Of a DNA stretch of 22,101 nt, positions 16,717 to 22,101 are shown one piece after another. Position numbers and translations under genes: made by a program. How positions within the stretch are numbered: the first letter of the stretch is position 1; the number at the start of each line of letters is the position of its first letter. The notes under the pieces are model-generated. The model searched no databases and was not told where the DNA came from. It was given only the letters and a program-made list of their open reading frames with translations. The DNA is from AG25 sp035518815 (GTDB lineage: Bacteria > Gemmatimonadota > Gemmatimonadetes > Gemmatimonadales > GWC2-71-9): the NCBI GenBank assembly GCA_035518815.1, contig DATIXG010000145.1, positions 1-22,101 on the forward strand. The letters run 5' to 3'.

Positions 16717-18135
16717 ATGCCCATGACGCAACGGACTGTCTTCAATTCGAGATTCGTGCCACTCCTGGCGATCCTCCTGCTCACGGGCGGGACGCTTGCC
16801 GCACAGCGGCGCGCGGAGCCGCTGCCCTGCCCCGAGTGCCACCCGCCCCAGCGATTCTGGTTCGGGTTCCTCGAGATCATGGCCGTGCAGGCCATCCCGT
16901 CCACTATCAACAACGTCCTGCGGGACGCCGAGTGGGCCAAGATCAATCCGCACACGTGGGCTACGAACCTCGAGAATCCCTGGCAGTGGGACAACAACGC
17001 GTTCCTGAATAACCAGTTCTCCCACCCCTACCACGGAAACCTCTATTTCAACGCGGGGCGGAGCAACGGATACAACTTCTGGGCATCGTCCCTCTGGGCG
17101 TTCGGCGGCAGCCTGATGTGGGAGGAGTTCATGGAAGCGTGGGCGCCCGCCCCGAACGACTGGTTCAACACGAGCCTCGGGGGCATCACCCTCGGCGAGA
17201 TGTTCCATCGCGTCACGAACCTCGTGTTGGACAACACCACCAAAGGGCCGGGACGGATGTGGCGGGAGATCGGCGGCACCCTGCTCAATCCAGTCAACGG
17301 GTTCAGCCGGCTGGTCCACGGGCAGATGAATGACGTGACGGCGAACCCGCCGGACTGGCGGCCGTCGAAGGTCTGGGGCTCGGTCGACGCCGGGTACCAG
17401 ACCTCCTCAGGCTCGACCAGCAAGGGAGCGCTCGAGGGCACGCGGGATCAGGGGATCTTTCGCTTCGAGCTCGACTACGGCGACGAGATCCTGGATCTCA
17501 GCAAGACCCCGTTCTCGGCCTTCCACGTGGAAGCGGAGGTGACCACAAACCACGCTCCGAAGCACGCACTGTCCGAGCTCACCGCCTATGGCAACCTGTG
17601 GGGGAAGACGCTGTCGCGCTCGAAGACCAAGCTCCATCAGCTCGCCGCCTACATCACCTATGAATATCTGAGCAGTCCCGCGATCGAATACGGCGGCCAG
17701 GGATTCATGTTCGGGATCGTGTCGCGCATGGGGGACGTCAAGCGCTTCCGCGTCGAGACCAGTCTGCTCGGGACCGCGATGCCGGTCGCGGCCCTCCAGT
17801 CCGATTATTACTACACGATCGAGGGCCGGGACTACGACTACGGGTTGGGGTTTGGCGGTATTGCCCGCGCGCGGGCGATGTGGGGCCGAACCGCGGAGTT
17901 GAGCGCGCGGGGCCGCTATCTGTGGACGCCGGTGCTGTCCGGCTTCAACGGCGACCATTATCAGGCGGCAGGATACTTCGACGGGCGTATCTACGCCCGC
18001 CAGCGGCTCGGCGTCGGTGCCTCGCTCGTCCTGTACCATCGTTCGAGCAACTATGACCAGTATCCCGACGTCACCACGGACGGCACCCTGTTCCGCGTGT
18101 ACGCGAGCTATGCGTTCCCGAGGTTCGACCCGTGA
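16717..18135 (+). CDS. DUF3943 family outer-membrane protein
   Basis: The protein is 472 aa from ATG 16717; a second ATG at 16723 is equally possible. The signal peptide ends G-T-L-A-A-Q at about residue 30. The DUF3943 signature is clear at about 102-139: S-H-P-Y-H-G-N-L-Y-F-N-A-G-R-S-N-G and F-W-A-S-S-L-W-A-F-G-G-S-L-M-W-E-E-F, followed by L-G-G-I-T-L-G-E-M. The C-terminal half is a long run of amphipathic beta strands ending Y-A-S-Y-A-F-P-R-F-D-P. DUF3943 proteins have no established function; they are predicted envelope proteins. A C-P-E-C-H motif just after the signal (38-42) is notable and could bind metal or heme, but no downstream partner was seen. A palindrome is 51 bp upstream; the lipoprotein gene overlaps the stop (GTGA). 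Confidence 0.85.
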   Translation: MPMTQRTVFNSRFVPLLAILLLTGGTLAAQRRAEPLPCPECHPPQRFWFGFLEIMAVQAIPSTINNVLRDAEWAKINPHTWATNLENPWQWDNNAFLNNQFSHPYHGNLYFNAGRSNGYNFWASSLWAFGGSLMWEEFMEAWAPAPNDWFNTSLGGITLGEMFHRVTNLVLDNTTKGPGRMWREIGGTLLNPVNGFSRLVHGQMNDVTANPPDWRPSKVWGSVDAGYQTSSGSTSKGALEGTRDQGIFRFELDYGDEILDLSKTPFSAFHVEAEVTTNHAPKHALSELTAYGNLWGKTLSRSKTKLHQLAAYITYEYLSSPAIEYGGQGFMFGIVSRMGDVKRFRVETSLLGTAMPVAALQSDYYYTIEGRDYDYGLGFGGIARARAMWGRTAELSARGRYLWTPVLSGFNGDHYQAAGYFDGRIYARQRLGVGASLVLYHRSSNYDQYPDVTTDGTLFRVYASYAFPRFDP

Positions 18136-18542
18136 AACGACTCGCGCTGCTGAGCGCGATCGTCGCCAGCGCTGCCGGCGTCGCGGCGTGCATGGACACG
18201 ATCATCAAGATGTACGGGCCGGAAAACCACGTCGCGCTCTCCGTGCAGACCGACTCCTGCCGCTTTCAGGCGGAGAGCCTGGATAACGTCAACGACGTGG
18301 CGAAATGGACCTGGACCAACACCGGGACCGCCGCGATAGTGTATCACCGCAGCTTCCTCCACCACGGCGGCAGCCAGCTCACGATTCTCGACGCCAACGG
18401 GGATTCGGTCTACGCCCGGGCCCCGCTCGAATACACGCTCGACGACAGTACACTGGTCGGTGCGCCGGGCCTGTGGACGGTGCAGCTGCAGCTGTTCGGC
18501 GGGCGGGGGCGCGTGGACATCTCGATCGCGAAAGCCCGCTAG
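18132..18542 (+). CDS. small lipoprotein, function unknown
   Basis: The protein is 136 aa from GTG 18132, overlapping the DUF3943 stop by 4 bp. The N-terminus is a type II signal peptide with lipobox G-V-A-A-C (Cys at about residue 20). The mature part is beta-rich and includes W-T-W-T-N-T-G-T-A-A-I-V-Y-H-R-S-F-L-H-H-G-G-S and a C-terminal G-R-G-R-V-D-I-S-I-A, resembling an immunoglobulin-like or other beta-sandwich fold. No family was recognised. Coupling to DUF3943 suggests a joint envelope role. The stop is only 3 bp from the stop of the convergent PLC-like gene. Confidence 0.75.
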   Translation: MKRLALLSAIVASAAGVAACMDTIIKMYGPENHVALSVQTDSCRFQAESLDNVNDVAKWTWTNTGTAAIVYHRSFLHHGGSQLTILDANGDSVYARAPLEYTLDDSTLVGAPGLWTVQLQLFGGRGRVDISIAKAR

Positions 18543-18545
18543 GCG

Positions 18546-20666
18546 CTACGGCGCTACGAAATCCAGGCCGTTCAGCGTCCGCACCACCCGGAACAGGTCT
18601 CCCACGTCGTAGAAATCCACCTGCACGATATTCGGCAGGCGGTGACGCTCCTCCTGACACTTACGGGCTCGCTTGAGCAGGAAGTCATACGCGTTCACGA
18701 TCTCCGCATTGGAAGGCTTGGGCGCGGGCGTGGACTCGATCCAGTGATTGATCAGGAGCATAGGGGGTGTGGTGCCCCCGCGATTGGGCCTGCAAGAAAA
18801 GTCCGCGGGCGTATGGAACGTGTAGGGCGTCTCTTGCAGGGTCTCGAACGCCGGGTGCAGCCAGGGAACGCCCGGCTTGCCGGATTCGATGAATACGACC
18901 AAGCGCTGGCCCTGATCGATCAGCTGCCGCAGGGTCGGCAGGCGCGGTGCGATCGGTCCGGTGTAGATCAGCTCGGTGAGCCCGGCGTCCTGAAAGGCCT
19001 GGGCCAAGTCCTGCGGGGTGACGTAGTCCTCAACCACGATCAGCACCACCTCACCGGGGTTCGCCACGAGAAATTCGCGAATGCCCTGGAGTGCGGGCAC
19101 GACGGGATAGGCGCCCAGCTCGCAGAATCCGTGGCAGAAGTACATGCCCCCGGGGCCGGATTCCTTCCCAAGGAATCGGCTCCGGATGCGCAGGGCCGCC
19201 TCCGTCGCTTCCGGGCCGAGCTGCTCCTGGATTTTGTCCTTCGAGGTCCCCTCGCGCTCCATGTCGGTAACCACGTACTCACCCGCGGGGACCCCGTAGT
19301 GGACGTCGATGGCGAGGGCCCGCACGCCGTCCGCCAGCTGGCGCGGGAAGGCATGGTTGTGGTGCGGAAAGAGCCAGCCCGGAATCTCGGCGTTCGACAT
19401 CGCGTTGTGCGCGGCCGGGAACACGACCTGATTCAGGCGCCGGTCGCAGAGGAGGGGGGACCCGTTGCACGCGGTCACGACACCCACCGCCTCCGGGGGC
19501 TCGGGGGACGGCCGCAACACGAGGAACGCCCCCCCGCCCAGCACTACGACGAGCACGACGCCCGCCACCGCGATGATCCGCCACGCCCGCGCCTGAGTCC
19601 GCTGGGCCGGCACCGGACCTGCTCCTCCGGGCGCGATCGCGAGCACGAGCCGGAACGCCTCGCGCAGTCCCAGGAAGACGAGTAGAAGACCCACGATTAC
19701 GATCACGCCCGTCACTGCACCACTTGGCGCGGCGACGGCGTACGCCCCGGCCGCCAGCAACACGACGGCCCGGCCGATATGCGCGCGTGGATGCAGGGGA
19801 GCGGTGAGCCACCGCAGCACCGCTCCGGCGCGCGCCAGCGGATCAACGGCTTCGAGCAAGGTCGAGCCCGCAGCGACGAGTACGACACCGGCCGCACCCG
19901 CGATCACCGCCGCCAGCTTGGCCGTTCCGAAATACGCCACCCACAGGCCGTGCAGGACGCCGCGCAGCGCGTGGTCGGGGGTGAGCGCGGCGGCAACGAG
20001 GCGGCCGGCGGGGAGGATGGCGATAAGCGCGAGCCCCACCGCGAACAGCCCGCCCCCCGTCCGGACCAGCGCCGTGCGGCGATCCCGCGCCACCCAGACC
20101 GCCGCGATCAACGCGACGACGCCGAGCACGAGCAGGGCCCACGCTGCCCACAGCACGCGATCGATGAAGGCCCAGACGGCGATGAAGCGCGTGAAGACCC
20201 GCTGGGCTTCCGGCGAGGCGAGCGATGACTCGATCCCCGGTGGGATCTTGGCCGCGAGCTCGGGGCTGGCGTTGGTCAGCGCACCGCGAACGAGCACCGA
20301 AACGTCCGGCAGCGACAGCACCAGGTTCTTGCCGGCGGATTCGAACAGCGAGCGGTGCGCCGCGCGCGCCGTGGAGCGCACTAACGCACGGAACGGCGCC
20401 GACGTCACCACCGCGCTCACGCCCGACTCGATGACCGTGCGAACGCTGACGAGATTGGGGCGCTGAGCCACGATGCCGTCCGTGATGCGAGCGGCGACGT
20501 ACGACGACACACGTGGGTCGGAAAGGCTTGCGGCAAGATGGCGCGCGAACGGGTCCGGGCTGACGATGCCGCGGGCGGCCCCCCCCACGAACAGCGCGGT
20601 CCAAATCGAAAGGGCGCCCACAATCAGCAGGGCGATCGAGGTCCGGTCCGAGCGGGGGGTGGTCAT
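18546..20666 (-). CDS. multi-pass membrane protein fused to a PLC-like phosphodiesterase domain
   Basis: The protein is 706 aa. Residues 1-385 are a membrane region with hydrophobic segments at about 11-31, 163-190, 206-224, 247-270, 298-314, 317-336 and 362-384. Between the first two is a soluble stretch (35-160) with F-A-R-H-L-A-A-S-L-S-D-P-R-V-S-S-Y-V-A. Residues 400-706 resemble the TIM barrel of PI-PLC-X-type phosphodiesterases: H420-N421 in F-P-A-A-H-N-A-M-S-N, D454 in L-A-I-D-V-H-Y-G, and H512 in F-C-H-G-F-C-E-L-G, the expected two catalytic histidines and one acid. It probably cleaves a phosphodiester (phospholipid or teichoic-type) at the outer face of the membrane; the substrate is not visible. 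The ATG at 20666 is preceded by two palindromes and only a weak Shine-Dalgarno. Confidence 0.85.
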   Translation of the reverse strand: MTTPRSDRTSIALLIVGALSIWTALFVGGAARGIVSPDPFARHLAASLSDPRVSSYVAARITDGIVAQRPNLVSVRTVIESGVSAVVTSAPFRALVRSTARAAHRSLFESAGKNLVLSLPDVSVLVRGALTNASPELAAKIPPGIESSLASPEAQRVFTRFIAVWAFIDRVLWAAWALLVLGVVALIAAVWVARDRRTALVRTGGGLFAVGLALIAILPAGRLVAAALTPDHALRGVLHGLWVAYFGTAKLAAVIAGAAGVVLVAAGSTLLEAVDPLARAGAVLRWLTAPLHPRAHIGRAVVLLAAGAYAVAAPSGAVTGVIVIVGLLLVFLGLREAFRLVLAIAPGGAGPVPAQRTQARAWRIIAVAGVVLVVVLGGGAFLVLRPSPEPPEAVGVVTACNGSPLLCDRRLNQVVFPAAHNAMSNAEIPGWLFPHHNHAFPRQLADGVRALAIDVHYGVPAGEYVVTDMEREGTSKDKIQEQLGPEATEAALRIRSRFLGKESGPGGMYFCHGFCELGAYPVVPALQGIREFLVANPGEVVLIVVEDYVTPQDLAQAFQDAGLTELIYTGPIAPRLPTLRQLIDQGQRLVVFIESGKPGVPWLHPAFETLQETPYTFHTPADFSCRPNRGGTTPPMLLINHWIESTPAPKPSNAEIVNAYDFLLKRARKCQEERHRLPNIVQVDFYDVGDLFRVVRTLNGLDFVAP

Positions 20667-20703
20667 GGTCCCATCAATTCCACACGCCGCCAGCCGGCGC
20701 GCG

Positions 20704-20721
20704 ATTGTCCCAAGGTGCTAT
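20704..20721. promoter_or_regulatory. 18-bp palindrome, site 10
   Basis: ATTGTCCCAAGGTGCTAT has CCAAGG at its centre. It lies 37 bp upstream of the PLC-like gene start (20666), and its centre is 21 bp, two helical turns, from that of site 11. Confidence 0.72.
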
Positions 20722-20724
20722 CCC

Positions 20725-20742
20725 GTAGACCCAAGGTCCAAT
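20725..20742. promoter_or_regulatory. 18-bp palindrome, site 11
   Basis: GTAGACCCAAGGTCCAAT is a strong copy with a near-perfect right half (GGTCCAAT) and a CCAAGG centre. It is in the same phase on the helix as site 10, as expected for cooperative binding of two dimers. It could drive leftward transcription of the PLC-like gene, rightward transcription of the structured element, or both. Confidence 0.72.
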
Positions 20743-20770
20743 ACCGCCCCAAGGCAAAGCCCCGAAAATT

Positions 20771-20888
20771 CTCCGTGGAACGGCTGTTGAAGCACGGAGC
20801 ATAGGCGAACCAGGTTCCGGGGTACCCGGGGGCGTGCCGGGGAGCCGGACGCAAGCCGGGGAGACGGGCCTGGCTCCTGCCTCCGTGC
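20771..20888. ncRNA. candidate structured RNA element, strand undecided
   Basis: Three copies of one 7- to 8-base stem half are present: CTCCGTG at 20771-20777, GCACGGAG at 20792-20799 and CTCCGTGC at 20881-20888. The middle copy can pair with either flank, which gives two mutually exclusive folds. In the long-range fold the enclosed region has a hairpin (20817-20829, C-C-G-G-G/C-C-C-G-G) and a GGAGCC/GGCTCC stem (20841-20846 with 20872-20877), a three-way-junction layout. No known riboswitch class was recognised. As a + strand RNA it would start near the tandem palindromes and end at the hairpin at 20905-20935, with no gene downstream. On the minus strand it lies beyond that terminator and upstream of the palindromes. 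The GC-rich context makes chance pairing possible. Confidence 0.35.
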
Positions 20889-20904
20889 CTCGAAGGGGAT
20901 GCGA

Positions 20905-20935
20905 AAGCGGGTCCGGGGAATGCCCGGACCCGCTT
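20905..20935 (-). terminator. intrinsic-type hairpin after secreted protein A gene
   Basis: A perfect 13-bp stem (20905-20917 with 20923-20935), core CGGGTCCGGG/CCCGGACCCG, encloses a 5-base loop. On the minus strand it is followed by CTTTCGC, a weak T-run, and it comes 58 bp after the stop of the gene at 20994. Its sequence is nearly that of the hairpin at 21631-21660, behind the paralogue. It would also stop a + strand transcript of the structured element. Confidence 0.65.
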
Positions 20936-20941
20936 CTCCTT

Positions 20942-20995
20942 CCCCAACCCCTAGCCCCTAGCCCCTAACCCCTAACCCCTAACCCCTAACCCCCT
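20942..20995. repeat. C-rich telomere-like heptamer array (GGGGTTA on the minus strand)
   Basis: There are eight runs of four or five C spaced by AA, TAG or TAA, with the core unit CCCCTAA repeated four times. On the minus strand it reads GGGGTTA repeated. The stop codon TAG of the gene at 20994 forms the first TA-G of the array. Eight G-tracts of four or more could form a G-quadruplex in the mRNA between the stop and the terminator. Confidence 0.85.
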
Positions 20996-21539
20996 ACTTC
21001 GGCAGCGGGATCTCCCCGGCGAGATCGTAGTTCATGATCGCGTCGAGCTTGTTCTCCGTCTGGAAGTACCGCATGAGCTTCTTCGGCGGAAGGAACGCCC
21101 CGAACTTCTTCATGTACGTGGCCCGCAGGTTGATGCGATCCTGGTCGAGTGCGGCGTAGTCGCTCATCAACTTGGTGGCCTGGTCGTCCGTGAACGTGTC
21201 ATAGTTCTTGGCGTAGTCCATGATGAGCTGCGTCAGCCGGTCGCCTTGTTTCGTGACTGAATCGCGATACTCTGCGTAGAGGGGCCAGAACTTCTGGTTT
21301 TCCTCGGTCGTCAGGTCCATGCTACCCGCGACGATCTTCTTGCGGTTGGCCCGGACGGCCCTGCGGACGGAATCCATTTCCCGCTCGAGGCTGGCCGTGG
21401 AGGGCTGAGCCGCGGGAGTCGCAGCGGGTGCCGCGGGCTTCGCGGCCGGCTTGGCTGCCGGCTTAGCCTGTGCCCCGAGCCCTGTGGCACAGACACCGAG
21501 CAGCAGGCCGAGACTGATGTAGTGGAGCGATACGCGCAT
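20994..21539 (-). CDS. secreted protein A of a tandem paralogous pair, function unknown
   Basis: The protein is 181 aa with a signal peptide (about 1-24, ending G-L-G-A-Q), then a K-P-A-A repeat linker (25-46), then a helical domain: A-N-R-K-K-I-V-A-G-S-M-D-L-T-T-E-E-N-Q-K-F-W-P-L-Y-A-E-Y-R-D-S-V, and a conserved end L-P-P-K-K-L-M-R-Y-F-Q-T-E-N-K-L-D-A, then Y-D-L-A-G-E-I-P-L-P-K. I know this end motif as a feature of uncharacterised proteobacterial proteins but cannot name the family; a Spy/CpxP-like periplasmic helical protein is one possibility. The start ATG 21539 is followed directly by the signal peptide; the Shine-Dalgarno is weak. A palindrome is 56 bp upstream. It is a duplicate of the gene at 21688, and the terminator was duplicated with it. 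Confidence 0.75.
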   Translation of the reverse strand: MRVSLHYISLGLLLGVCATGLGAQAKPAAKPAAKPAAPAATPAAQPSTASLEREMDSVRRAVRANRKKIVAGSMDLTTEENQKFWPLYAEYRDSVTKQGDRLTQLIMDYAKNYDTFTDDQATKLMSDYAALDQDRINLRATYMKKFGAFLPPKKLMRYFQTENKLDAIMNYDLAGEIPLPK

Positions 21540-21595
21540 CGGTTCGAAACCTTGAGGAGGATGAGGAAAAGTCGGCGGGGCCGCCAGGGGCGGCC

Positions 21596-21613
21596 ATTGG
21601 ACCTTGGGGCAAT
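21596..21613. promoter_or_regulatory. 18-bp palindrome, site 12
   Basis: ATTGGACCTTGGGGCAAT matches site 5 in 17 of 18 positions and differs from site 2 only in the central four bases (CTTG rather than CAAA). It lies 56 bp upstream of secreted protein A and just past the terminator of the upstream paralogue. Confidence 0.75.
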
Positions 21614-21630
21614 CCTTTCCGGCGAAGCAA

Positions 21631-21660
21631 AGCGGGTCCGGACACTCGTCCGGACCCGTT
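21631..21660 (-). terminator. intrinsic-type hairpin after secreted protein B gene
   Basis: A 10-bp perfect stem (21633-21642 with 21649-21658) plus two weaker outer pairs, with the same GGGTCCGG/CCGGACCC core as the hairpin at 20905-20935. On the minus strand it ends GCTTTGCTT. It comes 28 bp after the stop of the gene at 21688. Confidence 0.65.
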
Positions 21661-21687
21661 GGCAGACATCCACTTAAGGCTCGCCGC

Positions 21688-22101
21688 TCACTTCGCCAGG
21701 GGGATCTCCCCAGCCAGGTCGTAGTTGATAATCGCGTCGAGCTTGTTCTCGATCTGGAAGTAGCGCATCACTTTCCGCGGCGGAAGAATGGCCCCGAACT
21801 TCCGGATGTAGGTCGTACGGAGTACGATGCGGTCCGAGTCGTACTTGGTATACTCGGTCAGGAAGCGGATCGCCTGCTGGTCCGTGAGCTTGCTGTAGAC
21901 CTGCGCATAGTCCGAAACCATCTTCACCCACCGGTCGCCCAGGACCCCCATGGAATCCCGGTATTCGCGATAAAGCGGCCAGAACTTCTCGTTCTCGGCG
22001 GCCGTGAGATCCATCGAAGACGCCACGACCTTCTGCCGGTTGGCGCGGATCTTTTCGCGCGTAGCGGCCATCTCGGCCGCGACCCGAGGCGACATCGGCG
22101 G
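21688..22101 (-). CDS. secreted protein B of the tandem pair (5' end beyond the window)
   Basis: At least 138 codons are open to the right edge, so the protein is cut at its N-terminus and the true start probably lies outside. An internal ATG at 22095 is visible but would drop the signal peptide that its paralogue has. The visible part aligns throughout with secreted protein A: A-N-R-Q-K-V-V-A-S-S-M-D-L-T-A-A-E-N-E-K-F-W-P-L-Y-R-E-Y-R-D-S-M, and the same C-terminal L-P-P-R-K-V-M-R-Y-F-Q-I-E-N-K-L-D-A, Y-D-L-A-G-E-I-P-L-A-K. The helical domain is probably periplasmic. The function is not known. The gene pair, each with its own terminator, points to a recent tandem duplication that has diverged by many substitutions. 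Confidence 0.78.
   Translation of the reverse strand, partial: PPMSPRVAAEMAATREKIRANRQKVVASSMDLTAAENEKFWPLYREYRDSMGVLGDRWVKMVSDYAQVYSKLTDQQAIRFLTEYTKYDSDRIVLRTTYIRKFGAILPPRKVMRYFQIENKLDAIINYDLAGEIPLAK

Larger units (their letters stand above)
20667..20993. other. 327-bp intergenic region with palindromes, structured element, terminator and repeat
   Basis: No gene is supported here. From left to right it holds two palindromes (20704-20721, 20725-20742), a structured element (20771-20888), a hairpin (20905-20935) and a C-rich heptamer array (20942-20995). A minus-strand open frame across the region is discounted because it runs straight through the palindromes. Confidence 0.7.

Noticed and set aside
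20792..20888. Resemblance to a cyclic-di-GMP (GEMM-I) riboswitch
   Set aside because: GGACGCAAGCC and GGGCC pieces occur, but the second hairpin and the G-C-A-A-A-C-C loop are missing, and no downstream gene exists on that strand.
20663..20947. 94-codon minus-strand open frame in the large intergenic region
   Set aside because: It crosses both palindromes and the hairpin and overlaps the next gene's start; its composition is unlike its neighbours.
20942..20995. Repeat array as a CRISPR or as a true telomere
   Set aside because: Units are 7 bases with no spacers, so not CRISPR; it is flanked by ordinary genes, so not a chromosome end.
21541..21551. GGTTCGAAACC, like a tRNA T-loop
   Set aside because: No acceptor or anticodon stems surround it, and it lies in the leader of secreted protein A.

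Overview
The window looks like chromosomal DNA of a high-GC, diderm, aerobic bacterium, most likely Gemmatimonadota or a close relative. This is inferred from three things: many exported proteins with signal peptides ending in A-Q, a dense set of outer-membrane beta-barrel genes (DUF481, FadL-like, an Omp85 barrel without POTRA domains, DUF3943), and FixJ-type signalling. No rRNA, tRNA, transposase, phage gene or CRISPR array was seen.

Layout. 1-1026 (-): DUF481 outer-membrane protein, cut by the left edge. 1162-1983 (+): SAM methyltransferase, convergent with a four-gene minus-strand operon at 6450-1976: exported sulfatase, formylglycine-generating enzyme (FGE), thioredoxin-fold protein and family-9 glycosyltransferase. 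6560-7774 (-): ispG. 7892-8899 and 9000-10163 (+): a second DUF481 protein and an Omp85 barrel. 11427-10160 (-): a DUF4136 protein and a small barrel protein. 13026-11641 (-): FadL-like barrel. 13170-15834 (+): a decayed histidine kinase, a FixJ-like response regulator, a stand-alone receiver and a polytopic membrane protein. 16522-15845 (-): small barrel. 16717-18542 (+): DUF3943 protein and a lipoprotein. 20666-18546 (-): membrane protein fused to a PLC-like phosphodiesterase domain. 22101-20994 (-): two tandem paralogous secreted proteins, each followed by a near-identical hairpin terminator. The right edge cuts the upstream paralogue.

The most striking signal is not a gene. Twelve copies of one 18-bp imperfect palindrome, approximately RTWGSACC-WW-GGTSCWAY with the centre always AA or TT, lie in the intergenic regions. 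Eleven are 36-81 bp upstream of a start codon, and nearly every transcription unit for an envelope or exported protein has one. This looks like a regulon. The FixJ-like regulator at 13542-14183 is a natural candidate for the protein that binds it, because its own locus is flanked by two copies and its adjacent kinase is wrecked.

Secondary points of interest are: an exported sulfatase with a C-T-A-G-R motif paired with a membrane-anchored, copper-type FGE; a 327-bp gap at 20667-20993 that holds two phased palindromes, a three-way-junction-like structured element with mutually exclusive stems, a terminator and a telomere-like GGGGTTA repeat; and the kinase remnant next to two intact response regulators.
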